In this document: positions 1-8,124 of the stretch, piece after piece
How positions within the stretch are numbered: the stretch's first letter is position 1
Layout: the number at the start of each line of letters is the position of its first letter
From: Micromonospora chalcea
GTDB taxonomy: Bacteria; Actinomycetota; Actinomycetes; Mycobacteriales; Micromonosporaceae
NCBI RefSeq assembly: GCF_002926165.1
Contig: NZ_MAGP01000140.1
Location: 1 to 40,497 of the forward strand
DNA length: 40,497 bases
Direction: 5' to 3'
Position numbers and translations under genes: made by a program
Notes under the pieces: model-generated
What the model saw: the letters and a program-made list of their open reading frames with translations, nothing else
Database searches by the model: none
What the model was told of the DNA's origin: nothing

Positions 1-117
1 GTGACGTGCAGGAACGGGGTCACCCGGACCAAGCCGACGGATCCGCTCCAGGACAGCAACGTCGGTCAGGCGGTGAGTCAGACCAGGCCGGGTGACCCCA
101 CCCCTACATCCTCACTG
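1..117. other. Window edge, no gene assigned
   Basis: No coding region can be supported here. Long frames are open through it, but they are shadows of the minus-strand genes that follow. It contains a perfect 12-bp inverted repeat, GGGGTCACCCGG at 16-27 and CCGGGTGACCCC at 88-99, with 60 bp between the arms. The right arm ends about 18 bp beyond the stop of the aldo/keto reductase, so it could be part of a long terminator stem or a binding site. Nothing else is recognisable. Confidence 0.4.
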
Positions 118-1128
118 TCAGGCGTCGGCCGGGGCGGTGCGCAGGTCGGCGAGCAGGCGTTCCACCTCGGCGAACGCGGCCTGCGGCAGCGGCCCGTACG
201 CCAGCGCTCCCAGGTTCTCCTCGGCCTGCGCCACGGTCCGGCAGCCGGGGATCGGCAGCGTGTGCGGGCTGCGGGCGAGCAGCCAGCCCAGCGCGCCCTG
301 GGCGAGCGTGCGGCCGTCGGCGGTCAGCGCCGCACGGACCCGGGCCACCCGCTGCGCCCACTCGGCGCGCGGTACGCCGCCGGTGAACCAGTCCAGCCAC
401 TCCGGTGCCACACCGCGGACGTCGTCGCCGCCCCGGGCGGTCGGCGCGTCCTGGTACTTCGCGGTGAGCAGGCCCATCGCCAGCGGCCCTCGATTGAGGC
501 TCGCCAGGTCGAACTCCGCGCACACCGCGAGCATGGCGGCGTTGTCCCGCAGCACCGACTGGTCGTGCTGGATCGCCGCGCAGTGCGGTCCCGCCTCGGC
601 GAAGGCGCGCGCCGAGGCGGGGTCGTCGGTGCTCCAGCCGTACGCGCGAATCTTCCCCTCCGCGACCAGGTCCTCCAGCGTGCCGACGAGGTCCAGCGCC
701 CGTGGCACCGGCAGGCCGCCCAGGTGGAGCTGGTAGAGGTCGACGTGGTCGGTGCCGAGCCGGCGCAGCGAACCCTCCAGGCTGCGCCGCGCGTACTCGG
801 GACTGGCGTCCTCGCCGAGCGCCTGGCGGGTCTCCTCGTCGGTGGGATAGCCGAACTTGGTCGCGATGACCGCGCGGTCCCGGCGGCCCGCCAGCGCGCG
901 CCCGAGTACCCGCTCGCTGTGCCCGGCGCCGTAGTTGCTGGAGGTGTCGAACAGCGTCGCGCCCAGGTCGAGAGCCCGGTGGACGGTACGCACCGACTCG
1001 TCGTCGTCCACCTCGCCCCAGCCCAGCGGCTGCGTGCCGTCCCAGAGCGGACCGCCGATCGCCCAGCAGCCCATGCCGATCGCGCTGACCTCGATGCCGC
1101 TGCGGCCCAGCCGTCGTGTCGTCGTCAT
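118..1128 (-). CDS. Aldo/keto reductase (336 aa)
   Basis: Cytosolic NADPH-dependent oxidoreductase of the aldo/keto reductase (TIM-barrel) superfamily; substrate unknown. The N-terminus shows the usual strand and glycine pattern (RRLGRSGIEVSAIGMGCW). The catalytic tetrad is complete: Asp and Tyr in FDTSSNYGAG, Lys in VIATKFGY, His in VDLYQLHLGG. A late segment PIPGCRTVAQAEENLGAL is the usual cofactor-phosphate region. The ATG at 1128 gives the expected family length; the frame stays open upstream into the next gene and that part was discarded. It lies 11 bp downstream of the LLM oxidoreductase, so the two are probably co-transcribed. Family is certain, substrate is not. Confidence 0.9.
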   Translation of the reverse strand: MTTTRRLGRSGIEVSAIGMGCWAIGGPLWDGTQPLGWGEVDDDESVRTVHRALDLGATLFDTSSNYGAGHSERVLGRALAGRRDRAVIATKFGYPTDEETRQALGEDASPEYARRSLEGSLRRLGTDHVDLYQLHLGGLPVPRALDLVGTLEDLVAEGKIRAYGWSTDDPASARAFAEAGPHCAAIQHDQSVLRDNAAMLAVCAEFDLASLNRGPLAMGLLTAKYQDAPTARGGDDVRGVAPEWLDWFTGGVPRAEWAQRVARVRAALTADGRTLAQGALGWLLARSPHTLPIPGCRTVAQAEENLGALAYGPLPQAAFAEVERLLADLRTAPADA

Positions 1129-1139
1129 GCGCCCAGTGT

Positions 1140-2087
1140 TCACTTTCGAGTGTGCTCGAAGTCCAGCGCTTTTCCGGCCAGCCGGGGCAGCAGCGGCAGG
1201 AGCGGCGCCACCGCGTCGGCGCGTACCGCGAAGTGGGTGACGCCCCAGCGGCGCTCGTGCCCGGCCACCGCCGCGACGATCTCGTCGGGCGTGCCGGCCA
1301 GCACGAACGGGGTGGCCAGCACCTCCGCCGGGGTGAGCCCGGTCTCGGCGGCAGTTGTGGCGGCGGCCGCCTCGGCGTCGTCGGTGACCGCGACGTGCTG
1401 GACCAGCGCCTCCAGCAGCGGCGGCGTCTCCCGGCCGGCCGCTCCGGCCGCGACGTGGGCGAGCTGCGCCTCGATCTGGTCGGCCCGCCACCGGACGCTG
1501 TGCTGGTGGCCGTCGGCCAGGGTGCGGCCGAAGCCGGTCAGACCGACCACGTCGGCGTGCTTCCCGGCCCAGCGCAGCAGCGTCGAGTTGGCCGTGCCGA
1601 CGGTCAGCGGGATCCGGTCCTGCACCGGGCGCGGCCGGTGCAGGCGTGCCGCGTACGCGGTCAGCTCCTCGGTGTCCACAGTGACCTCGTCGCCGGCCAG
1701 CAGCGCCCGTACCGCCTCGGCCACTGCGACGCAGCGGCGGACCCGGGCGGCGACGTCCGGGCGCTCGCGCCCGACGGCCCGCCACTCGGCCGGGGTGTGG
1801 CCGGCGCCGAGCCCGAGCCGGGCCCGCCCGCCGGAGACCACGTCCAGCGTGGCCACGTCGGCGGCGAGCAGGATCGGTTCCCGGACAGCGGCGTTGGAGA
1901 CGTACGAGCCGAGGCCCAGCGTGCTGGTCACGGCTCCGGCGGCGGCCAGCGCGACGAACGGCGACGCGCAGTCGCCCGGATGGTCGGCGGCGAACAGCGC
2001 GTCGAAACCGGCCGCCTCGACGGTGCGGGCCAGCTCGGTCCAGCTCGCCGCGTCGGTGGGATGGGCCTGTACGGAGAAGGTCGCCAT
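1140..2087 (-). CDS. LLM-class F420-dependent oxidoreductase (315 aa)
   Basis: Luciferase-like monooxygenase fold protein of the actinobacterial F420-dependent type. Supporting signs are the opening MATFSVQAHPTDAASW, the AADHPG segment after the second helix, the glycine-rich GGRARLGLGAGHTPAEW block typical of the LLM flavin/F420 barrel, and a C-terminal segment FVLAGTPDEIVAAVAGHERR that matches the end of this family. ATG 2087 is chosen over an upstream frame extension of 12 codons rich in Ala/Arg. A TATGCT-like GATGCT lies 6 nt before this ATG, so the transcript could be leaderless. It is the middle gene of three same-strand oxidoreductases. Substrate unknown; FMN rather than F420 use cannot be excluded. 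Confidence 0.85.
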   Translation of the reverse strand: MATFSVQAHPTDAASWTELARTVEAAGFDALFAADHPGDCASPFVALAAAGAVTSTLGLGSYVSNAAVREPILLAADVATLDVVSGGRARLGLGAGHTPAEWRAVGRERPDVAARVRRCVAVAEAVRALLAGDEVTVDTEELTAYAARLHRPRPVQDRIPLTVGTANSTLLRWAGKHADVVGLTGFGRTLADGHQHSVRWRADQIEAQLAHVAAGAAGRETPPLLEALVQHVAVTDDAEAAAATTAAETGLTPAEVLATPFVLAGTPDEIVAAVAGHERRWGVTHFAVRADAVAPLLPLLPRLAGKALDFEHTRK

Positions 2088-2156
2088 CGCCTCAGCATCG
2101 GCGCGCGCCGGGCCGCGAGCCACCCCGCGCGCGCCGATTCTGCCGACGGCCGAACG

Positions 2157-3035
2157 TCACACGGCGTCGAGGCGGGCCAGGTCGGCGGGGGAGAGGCGCA
2201 GCGCGGCGGCGGCGACGTTCTGCTCCAGGTGCGCCGGGTCGCCGGTGCCGGGGATGGCCAGCACGTTCGGGCCGCGGGCCAGCGTCCACGCCAGCCGGAC
2301 CTGGGCCGCCGTCACGCCGTGCTCCCGGGCCACCGCGAGCACCTCCGGGTGCTCCTCGCCGGTCGCGCCGGCCTCCCGACCGCTGGTGACGAGGGAGAAG
2401 AACGGCACGAACGCGGTGCCGTGCGCGGCGCAGTCACGGATCAGCTCGTCGTGCTGACGGCGGTAGCCCAGGCCGTACGAGTTCTGCACACACACCACCG
2501 GTGCGATGGCGCGCGCCTCGGTGACCTGGTGGGGGCGTACGGCGGAGACGCCGAGGTGCCGGATCAGCCCGGCGTCGCGCAGCTCGGCGAGCGCGCCGAA
2601 GTGCTCGGACAGCGGCTCCGGGCCGTGCACCCGCAGGTTCACCACGTCCAGGTGGTCGCGGCCGAGCTGGCGCAGGTTCTCCTCCACCTGGCCGCGCAGC
2701 TGGTCCGGGCGGGCCGCCGGCAGCCACTGCCCGGACGGGTCCTTGCCCGGCCCGACCTTGGTCACGATGACCAGATCCTCCGGGTACGGCCACAGCGCCC
2801 GGTTGATCAGCTCGTTGGCCGAGCGCAGCGGCGAGAAGTAGAACGCGGCCGTGTCGATGTGGTTGACGCCCAGCTCGACGGCGCGGCGCAGCACGGCGAC
2901 GGCCCGGTCGCGGTCGCTCGGGCTGCCGTCGGCGTTCGCGGTCAGCCGCATCGCGCCCAGGCCCATCCGGTTGACGGTCAGGTCGCCGAGCTGCCAGGCG
3001 CCGGCCGCGCCGGCGTGGACGGTGTCGATGGTCAT
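2157..3035 (-). CDS. Aldo/keto reductase, YdbC-like (292 aa)
   Basis: Aldo/keto reductase of the branch that includes E. coli YdbC, by remembered similarity (GVNHIDTAAFY, PEDLVIVTKVGPG, LDVVNLRV, LAIPGTGDPAHLEQN). Asp, Tyr and Lys of the tetrad are present. The usual catalytic His after VDLYxL is an Arg here (LDVVNLRVHG), which as I recall is typical of this branch. The start is ATG 3035, just after the strand-1 region QLGDLTVNRMGLGAMRL is accounted for. It heads the same-strand run with the LLM oxidoreductase (69-bp gap) and the other reductase. Substrate unknown; reduction of small aldehydes or pyridoxal-like compounds is only a guess. Confidence 0.87.
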   Translation of the reverse strand: MTIDTVHAGAAGAWQLGDLTVNRMGLGAMRLTANADGSPSDRDRAVAVLRRAVELGVNHIDTAAFYFSPLRSANELINRALWPYPEDLVIVTKVGPGKDPSGQWLPAARPDQLRGQVEENLRQLGRDHLDVVNLRVHGPEPLSEHFGALAELRDAGLIRHLGVSAVRPHQVTEARAIAPVVCVQNSYGLGYRRQHDELIRDCAAHGTAFVPFFSLVTSGREAGATGEEHPEVLAVAREHGVTAAQVRLAWTLARGPNVLAIPGTGDPAHLEQNVAAAALRLSPADLARLDAV

Positions 3036-3108
3036 GTGGCCCCCGTATCCCTCAGGTGTGGCCCCGCGGCGGGGCCGACAGGTTTCACGGAGGCGGCGGG
3101 CCGGTGGT

Positions 3109-4443
3109 TCACTCGCCTTCGTCGCGGTCGTCGGGCCGTTCGTGCCAGCGGGCCCGCCAGGCCGCCTCGTGCGCCTCGTGGCTGGCGCGTTCCTCGAAGA
3201 CCAGCTTCCGCAGGGCCCGCCGGCCCTCGTCGAAGACGATCACTTCGACGGCCACCATACCCACGGTGATGGCGGTGAGCATGCCCAGCGCGGCCAGCCC
3301 CGGCACCCGTTCCGCGACCGGGATGCTCAGGCCGAGCAGCAACGCCGTCGCGACCCGCGTCCAGCTCAGCGTGCGCAGGGTACGGAGCTGGAACAGCATG
3401 TTGCCGCAGAGATAGCAGATCACGCCGCCGAACAGCAGCGGCACGCTCGGCCCGTGCCCCGGCTCGCTGGGCGGCACGTTCGGGTCGGCGATGCCGTGCA
3501 CTATCGTCTCGGCGCCGAGCGCGAACAGGATGATGCCCGCGATCATCGGCAGGAACAGGTAGGCGTACGCGTCCCGGGCCATCGCCACCCGGGGGCCGTC
3601 CTGCGCGACGTGCAACGCGATCCGGGCGGCCGGCCCGATCATGTCGTAGTGCGCCCACCAGAGCGCGGCGGTGAAGAAGATGCCGAGCACGGCCGCGGTC
3701 ACGGCCGGCCAGGTGGGCGGCTGGCCGAGCAGGTTGCTGCCGACGCCGACCGAGATCACGGACTCGCCCAGCGCGATGATCAGGATCAGGTCGTACCGCT
3801 CGGTCCAGTGTTCGGCCGATGCGACGCCCCAGCCCCAGGTGCCGGCGAGGATGCCGGTGCCGTACTGGAGCAGGACGACCACCGCCCACAGCACGTCGCG
3901 GAGCACCGCCGCGGAGAACAGGTCGTCGATCCTCGGCGGCAGCAGCGCGGCGACCAGCAGCAGCGCGGTGCTGCCGATCAACTCCGGGGCGAACCGGAGG
4001 AGTTGCCGGCGCTCGTTCGGGCTGTCCCGGACCGCGTGCCGGTACAGCAGCAGGTGGATCAACCGCAGGACGGTGTAGCTGAGCGCCGCGACCATCGGCC
4101 CGGCCGCGTTGCCGGTCGGGTCCCGGAACGCCTGTGGCAGCGACAGCGCGAACGTGAACAGCGCGGCCATGCCGACTGTCATGAGCACCGGGACGAAGCC
4201 TTCGCCGAGGCGTACCCGGGTGGCGACCACGCTGTGCACCACCCACGACCACCAGAGCACGGCGAGGACCAGCAGCGCGTGCAGCAGCGCCCCGCCGGTC
4301 ACCTGCAGGGCGGTGGCCCGGGTGATGATGAAGAACGAGAAGACGAAGACCAGGTCGAAGAAGATCTCGAACCGGTCGACGCGGGCGCCCGGGGCCACCG
4401 GCACCGCCGGCCCCAGGCGTCCCCGCCACCGGTTCGAGCCCAC
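3109..4443 (-). CDS. Low temperature requirement A (LtrA) family membrane protein (444 aa)
   Basis: Integral membrane protein of the LtrA family, recognised by the signature RFEIFFDLVFVFSFFIITR near residue 24 and about eleven to twelve hydrophobic segments, with SAEHWTERYDLILIIALGESVISVG in the middle (the family's ERxxLhhIIaLGE motif). The molecular function of the family is unknown; the name comes from a Listeria cold-growth mutant. The GTG at 4443 has no clear Shine-Dalgarno sequence, and a start closer to VDRFEIFF is possible. The C-terminal 40 residues are charged and rich in Arg, Glu and His and are probably cytoplasmic. It follows the TetR gene by 44 bp on the same strand. Confidence 0.85.
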   Translation of the reverse strand: MGSNRWRGRLGPAVPVAPGARVDRFEIFFDLVFVFSFFIITRATALQVTGGALLHALLVLAVLWWSWVVHSVVATRVRLGEGFVPVLMTVGMAALFTFALSLPQAFRDPTGNAAGPMVAALSYTVLRLIHLLLYRHAVRDSPNERRQLLRFAPELIGSTALLLVAALLPPRIDDLFSAAVLRDVLWAVVVLLQYGTGILAGTWGWGVASAEHWTERYDLILIIALGESVISVGVGSNLLGQPPTWPAVTAAVLGIFFTAALWWAHYDMIGPAARIALHVAQDGPRVAMARDAYAYLFLPMIAGIILFALGAETIVHGIADPNVPPSEPGHGPSVPLLFGGVICYLCGNMLFQLRTLRTLSWTRVATALLLGLSIPVAERVPGLAALGMLTAITVGMVAVEVIVFDEGRRALRKLVFEERASHEAHEAAWRARWHERPDDRDEGE

Positions 4444-4487
4444 CGGCCGAGTCTGTCAGCGCAGGTCGGGCCGGGTGGCCGATTCGG

Positions 4488-5054
4488 TCAGCCCGTCCGG
4501 TGGCGCAGGCCGTCCATCAGCAGGTCGAGCAGGCGTCCGGCCTGGGCGTGCTGGTCCGGCTCGCCGGCCACCAGGGACACCCCGCTGAGGCTGGCGAGCA
4601 CGTCGGCGGCGGCCACGTCGGCGCGTACGGCACCGGCCGCCGCGCCGGCGGCGAGGAGTTCGCCGAGCGCGGCCAGCAGCAGGTCGCGGCTCTGCGCGTA
4701 CGGGTTGGCGCCGGAGGCGATGACCAGCCGCAGGGCGTCGGCCATGCCCCGCTTGGTGGCGAGGTAGTCGACGAACCGGTCCATCCACGTGCGCAGCGCC
4801 ACGTCGGCGGGCCGGTTGGCGAGCAGCGCCGGCGCGGCGTCGCAGAGCTTCTCCAGCTCGTTGCGGTACGCCGCCTCGATGAGCGCTTCCCGGCTGGGGA
4901 AGTGGCGGTAGAGCGTGCCGATCCCGACCCCGGCCTCCTTGGCGACGCGGTCGAGCGTTACCTCCGCGCCCGCCTGGGAAAACGCCTGCACCGCGGCGTC
5001 CAGCAGGCGCTGCCGGTTGCGCAGCGCGTCGGCGCGCAGCGGTCGGTCGGGCAC
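4488..5054 (-). CDS. TetR/AcrR family transcriptional repressor (188 aa)
   Basis: One-component regulator: an N-terminal helix-turn-helix (RQRLLDAAVQAFSQAGAEV, then VAKEAGVGIGTLYRHFPSRE, residues about 13-60) followed by an all-helical ligand-binding domain. The start is GTG 5054, preceded by a good GAGGAGG ribosome site 4-5 nt upstream; upstream codons in the same frame run back across the intergenic region and into the divergent gene and were rejected. It is divergent from a short-chain dehydrogenase, and two matching CGGAG-N4-CTCCG palindromes lie between the two starts. The simplest reading is autorepression plus control of the dehydrogenase. The downstream LtrA gene may be in the same transcript. 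Confidence 0.92.
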   Translation of the reverse strand: MPDRPLRADALRNRQRLLDAAVQAFSQAGAEVTLDRVAKEAGVGIGTLYRHFPSREALIEAAYRNELEKLCDAAPALLANRPADVALRTWMDRFVDYLATKRGMADALRLVIASGANPYAQSRDLLLAALGELLAAGAAAGAVRADVAAADVLASLSGVSLVAGEPDQHAQAGRLLDLLMDGLRHRTG

Positions 5055-5097
5055 GGTTCCTCCTCGGCTCGACCGGGTCGCGGGCCCCGGTCGGTGG

Positions 5098-5119
5098 TAA
5101 CCGGAGTCTCCTCCGGTTA
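5098..5119. promoter_or_regulatory. Operator 1 for the TetR/SDR pair
   Basis: Perfect inverted repeat of nine-base arms, TAACCGGAG and CTCCGGTTA, around TCTC. The core CGGAG-N4-CTCCG is the same as in operator 2, and the centres are 32 bp apart, about three helical turns. It lies 44 bp from the TetR start, inside the divergent promoter region. Binding by the neighbouring TetR protein is inferred. Confidence 0.7.
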
Positions 5120-5133
5120 TGCTGAGCAAGTAA

Positions 5134-5147
5134 CGGAGGATCCTCCG
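5134..5147. promoter_or_regulatory. Operator 2 for the TetR/SDR pair
   Basis: Perfect 14-bp palindrome CGGAGGATCCTCCG, with the same CGGAG-N4-CTCCG core as operator 1. It sits 55 bp before the dehydrogenase start. Two identical half-site arrangements on the same helical face suggest two repressor dimers, one per promoter or acting cooperatively. Confidence 0.65.
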
Positions 5148-5202
5148 CTTCTCATCGTAGCGGGCGGACATCGGTCCGCGTCGCCGTCGACAAGGATGGA
5201 CC

Positions 5203-6147
5203 ATGACAACCCCGACACCAGTCACGACCCCGTTCGACTCCGAGACCACCGCCCTGGAAGTGGTCCGCGACCTGGACCTGACCGGCCGGCGGGCCGTCGT
5301 CACCGGCGGCGCCTCCGGGATCGGCGTGGAGACCGCCCGCGCGCTCGCCTCCGCCGGAGCGGACGTCACCCTCGCCGTCCGCAACACCGAGGCCGGTCAG
5401 CGCGCCGCCGCCGAGCTCACCGGCGCCACCGGCAACGACCGGATCCTGGTCGCCCCGCTCGACCTGGACGATCTCGCGTCGGTGGCCGCGTTCGTCCGGA
5501 ACTGGGACGGGCCGCTGCACATGCTCGTCAACAACGCCGGGATCATGGCCTCCCCGGAGATGCGTACCGAGCAGGGCTGGGAGATGCAGTTCGCCACGAA
5601 CCACCTCGGGCACTTCGCGCTCGCCACCGGACTGCGCCCGGCGCTCGCCGCGGCCGGTGGCGCGCGGATCGTCTCGGTCAGCTCGGCCGCCCACCTGCGG
5701 TCGCCGGTGGAGTTCTCCGACATCCACTTCCGGCAGCGGCCGTACGACCCGTGGCTGGCGTACGGGCAGTCCAAGACCGCGAACGTGCTGTTCGCGGTGG
5801 AGGCGACCCGCCGCTGGGCCGACGACGGCATCTGGGCCAACGCGCTGATGCCCGGCGCGATCCGGACCAACCTGCAGCGCTACATCACCGAGGAGGAGTT
5901 GGCCCGGATGCGCGCGCAGAGCGGTGGCGGCGCGGCCTCGTTCAAGACCCCGGAGCAGGGCGCGGCGACCTCGGTGCTGGTCGCCACCTCACCGCTGCTC
6001 GACGGCGTCGGCGGCCGGTACTTCGAGGACTGCCAGGAGGCCGGGCCGAACCAGCCGGGCACGCGGACCGGCTGGGCGCCGTACGCCCGGGACCCGGAGG
6101 CCGCCGAGCAGCTCTGGACGGTATCCGAGGAGCACCTGAAGGGCTGA
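5203..6147 (+). CDS. Short-chain dehydrogenase/reductase (314 aa)
   Basis: Classical-type SDR of the retinol dehydrogenase/protochlorophyllide reductase-like subgroup. Rossmann motif TGGASGIG at about residues 35-42, an NNAGIM segment, catalytic Ser in IVSVSSAAH, and the YGQSK active-site pair (Tyr and Lys). An Arg (LAVRNTEAG) at the end of strand 2 suggests NADP(H). The N-terminal 25 residues are an extra leader before the fold. Start ATG 5203 is preceded by AAGGA. It is divergent from the TetR gene and shares the twin operators with it, so it is the likely repressor target. Substrate unknown. Confidence 0.9.
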   Translation: MTTPTPVTTPFDSETTALEVVRDLDLTGRRAVVTGGASGIGVETARALASAGADVTLAVRNTEAGQRAAAELTGATGNDRILVAPLDLDDLASVAAFVRNWDGPLHMLVNNAGIMASPEMRTEQGWEMQFATNHLGHFALATGLRPALAAAGGARIVSVSSAAHLRSPVEFSDIHFRQRPYDPWLAYGQSKTANVLFAVEATRRWADDGIWANALMPGAIRTNLQRYITEEELARMRAQSGGGAASFKTPEQGAATSVLVATSPLLDGVGGRYFEDCQEAGPNQPGTRTGWAPYARDPEAAEQLWTVSEEHLKG

Positions 6148-6163
6148 GGCCGCTGACGACGAA

Positions 6164-6194
6164 GGGGGCGCGCGGCATGTCGCCGCGCGCCCCC
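6164..6194. terminator. GC hairpin between convergent SDR and E2 genes
   Basis: Perfect 13-bp stem, GGGGGCGCGCGGC at 6164-6176 and its complement at 6182-6194, with a 5-nt loop ATGTC. It lies 16 bp past the dehydrogenase stop and 15 bp past the E2 stop, so it can serve both strands. There is no T-tract on either side. Confidence 0.75.
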
Positions 6195-6208
6195 TCGCCG
6201 TCTCGGAT

Positions 6209-8059
6209 CTACAGACCCAGCTCGGCCTCGAAGTTGCCGGCCTCCAGCCGCTCCTTCACCGCGGTGAGGAAACGGGCCGCGTCGGCGCCGTCGATCAGCC
6301 GGTGGTCGTACGACATGGCCAGGTAGACCATCGACCGGATCGCCACGACCTCGCCCAGCTCCGGGTCGTTCACCACGACCGGGCGCTTCACCACAGCGCC
6401 CGTGCCGAGCATCGCCGACTGCGGCGACGGCACGATCGGGGTGTCGAACAGGGCGCCCCGGCTGCCGGTGTTGGTGAGCGTGAACGTCGCCCCGGCCATC
6501 TCGTCCGGGGTGATCTTGTTGGCCCGGGTGCGCTCGGCCAGGTCGGCGATCCGCTTGGCGATGCCGCCCATGTTCAGGTCACCGGCGTTGTGGATGACCG
6601 GCACGAGCAGGCCGCGCTCGGTGTCCACGGCGATGCCCAGGTGCTCCGCGGCCGGGTAGGTGATCGTCCCGCCCTCCAGGTCCATGCTGGCCTGGACGAT
6701 CGGGTACGTCTGGAGCGCCTCGACGGCGGCGAGCGCGAAGAACGGCAGGAACGACAGCTTCACGCCGTGCTTGGCCTGGAACGACTCCTTCGCCCGCGCG
6801 CGCAGCTTCGCGACCCGGGTGACGTCCACCTCGACCACGGTGGTCAGCTGGGCCGTCTCGTGCAGCGACTGCTGCATCCGCTTGGCGATGGTGGCCCGGA
6901 TACGCGGCAGCTTCTCCGTCGTACCCCGCTTGGCGCTCGGCTGCGGCTTGGCGGCCGGCTGGGCCGGCGCCTCCGCCTTCGCGGCCGGAGCGGCGGCGGT
7001 CGGCGCGGGCTTGGCGGCCTTCGCCTTCTCCGCCGCCTCCAGCACGTCCTGCTTGCGGATGCGGCCACCCACGCCGGTGCCCTTGACCGAGCCCAGGTCC
7101 ACGCCGTGCTCGGCGGCGAGCTTGCGCACCAGCGGCGTCACGTACCCGGCGGAGTCCTCGCCGTGCTCGGCCGGAACGCTCCGGCGCTGCGTGGCGGCCG
7201 GCGCGGCCGGCTGGGCCGCCGCCTCGGCCTTGGCCGGCTGCGCGGCCTGCTCCGCCTCGGCGGCCGGCTCGTTGTAGGCCGCGCCCGGCGTCGGCTCCTC
7301 GACCTTCGGCTCCGGCTTGGGCTCCGGCTTGGGCTCGGGCTTCGCCTCGGCCTTGGGCTCCGGCTTGGGCTCGGGCTTCGGCTCCGCCTTCGCGGGCGCG
7401 GCACCGGCCACCCCGACGATCGCCAGCACGGCGCCGACGTCGGCGGTCTCGTCCTCGGCGACCTTGATCTCCTGCAGCGTGCCGGCGACCGGCGACGGGA
7501 TCTCGGTGTCGACCTTGTCGGTGGAGACCTCCAGCAGCGGCTCGTCCACCTCGACGGTCTCACCGACCTGCTTGAGCCAGCGGGTGACGGTGCCCTCGGT
7601 GACGCTCTCGCCCAGGGCCGGCATGGTCACCGGCGTGCCCTCGCCCGACGACGCCGCCGGCTGGGCCGGCTCCTCGACGGCCGGCTGCTCGGCCTCGGCG
7701 CCCGGCTCGGCGGCGGCCTCCTCGGCCTGCTGCTCCGGCTCGGGGCCGGTGCCCTCGGCGGCGGCGGTCGGCTCGGTGGCCGGCTCGGCCTCCTGCTTCG
7801 GGGCCGCGCCCGCGTCCTCGCCCTCAGCGGCGATGACCGCCAGCTCGCTGCCGACCTCGGCGGTCTCGTCGTCGCCGACCACGATCCGGCTCAGCACGCC
7901 CGCCGCGGGGGACGGGATCTCGGTGTCGACCTTGTCGGTCGACACCTCGAGCAGGGGCTCGTCGACCTCGACGGTGTCACCCTCCTGCTTGAGCCAGCGC
8001 GTGACGGTGCCCTCGGTGACGCTCTCGCCGAGCCGGGGCATGGTGACCGATACCGGCAT
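6209..8059 (-). CDS. sucB: Dihydrolipoyl acyltransferase E2 (616 aa), sucB/dlaT type
   Basis: E2 core of a 2-oxoacid dehydrogenase complex. Two lipoyl domains (about residues 3-76 and 143-216), each with the lipoylated Lys in STDKVDTE (K43, K182), joined by Ala/Glu/Pro linkers. The second linker has a run of Lys-Pro-Glu-Pro repeats around 223-255. The peripheral subunit-binding domain covers about 306-342 and the catalytic domain about 385-616, with His586 and Asp590 in DHRLIDG. Databases usually name this protein SucB. In actinobacteria, however, the oxoglutarate complex carries its own acyltransferase domain on Kgd/OdhA, and the M. tuberculosis counterpart (DlaT) works with pyruvate dehydrogenase, so the pyruvate complex is the better guess. 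It lies 65 bp downstream of lpdA on the same strand. Confidence 0.92.
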   Translation of the reverse strand: MPVSVTMPRLGESVTEGTVTRWLKQEGDTVEVDEPLLEVSTDKVDTEIPSPAAGVLSRIVVGDDETAEVGSELAVIAAEGEDAGAAPKQEAEPATEPTAAAEGTGPEPEQQAEEAAAEPGAEAEQPAVEEPAQPAASSGEGTPVTMPALGESVTEGTVTRWLKQVGETVEVDEPLLEVSTDKVDTEIPSPVAGTLQEIKVAEDETADVGAVLAIVGVAGAAPAKAEPKPEPKPEPKAEAKPEPKPEPKPEPKVEEPTPGAAYNEPAAEAEQAAQPAKAEAAAQPAAPAATQRRSVPAEHGEDSAGYVTPLVRKLAAEHGVDLGSVKGTGVGGRIRKQDVLEAAEKAKAAKPAPTAAAPAAKAEAPAQPAAKPQPSAKRGTTEKLPRIRATIAKRMQQSLHETAQLTTVVEVDVTRVAKLRARAKESFQAKHGVKLSFLPFFALAAVEALQTYPIVQASMDLEGGTITYPAAEHLGIAVDTERGLLVPVIHNAGDLNMGGIAKRIADLAERTRANKITPDEMAGATFTLTNTGSRGALFDTPIVPSPQSAMLGTGAVVKRPVVVNDPELGEVVAIRSMVYLAMSYDHRLIDGADAARFLTAVKERLEAGNFEAELGL

Positions 8060-8124
8060 GTTCTCCAGACTCCTTCATTCCCTGGTGGGATTCTCGCCCG
8101 TCGCCGGACGCCGCGGTTGTCGTG

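Noticed and set aside
1..2457. 818-aa open frame on the plus strand
   Set aside because: Antisense shadow of three minus-strand oxidoreductase genes; composition is Arg/Ala/Gly biased and no family motif appears.
7320..7390. Tandem repeats in the E2 gene as a CRISPR-like or mobile array
   Set aside because: The short repeats encode the Lys-Pro-Glu-Pro linker in frame and are explained by the protein.
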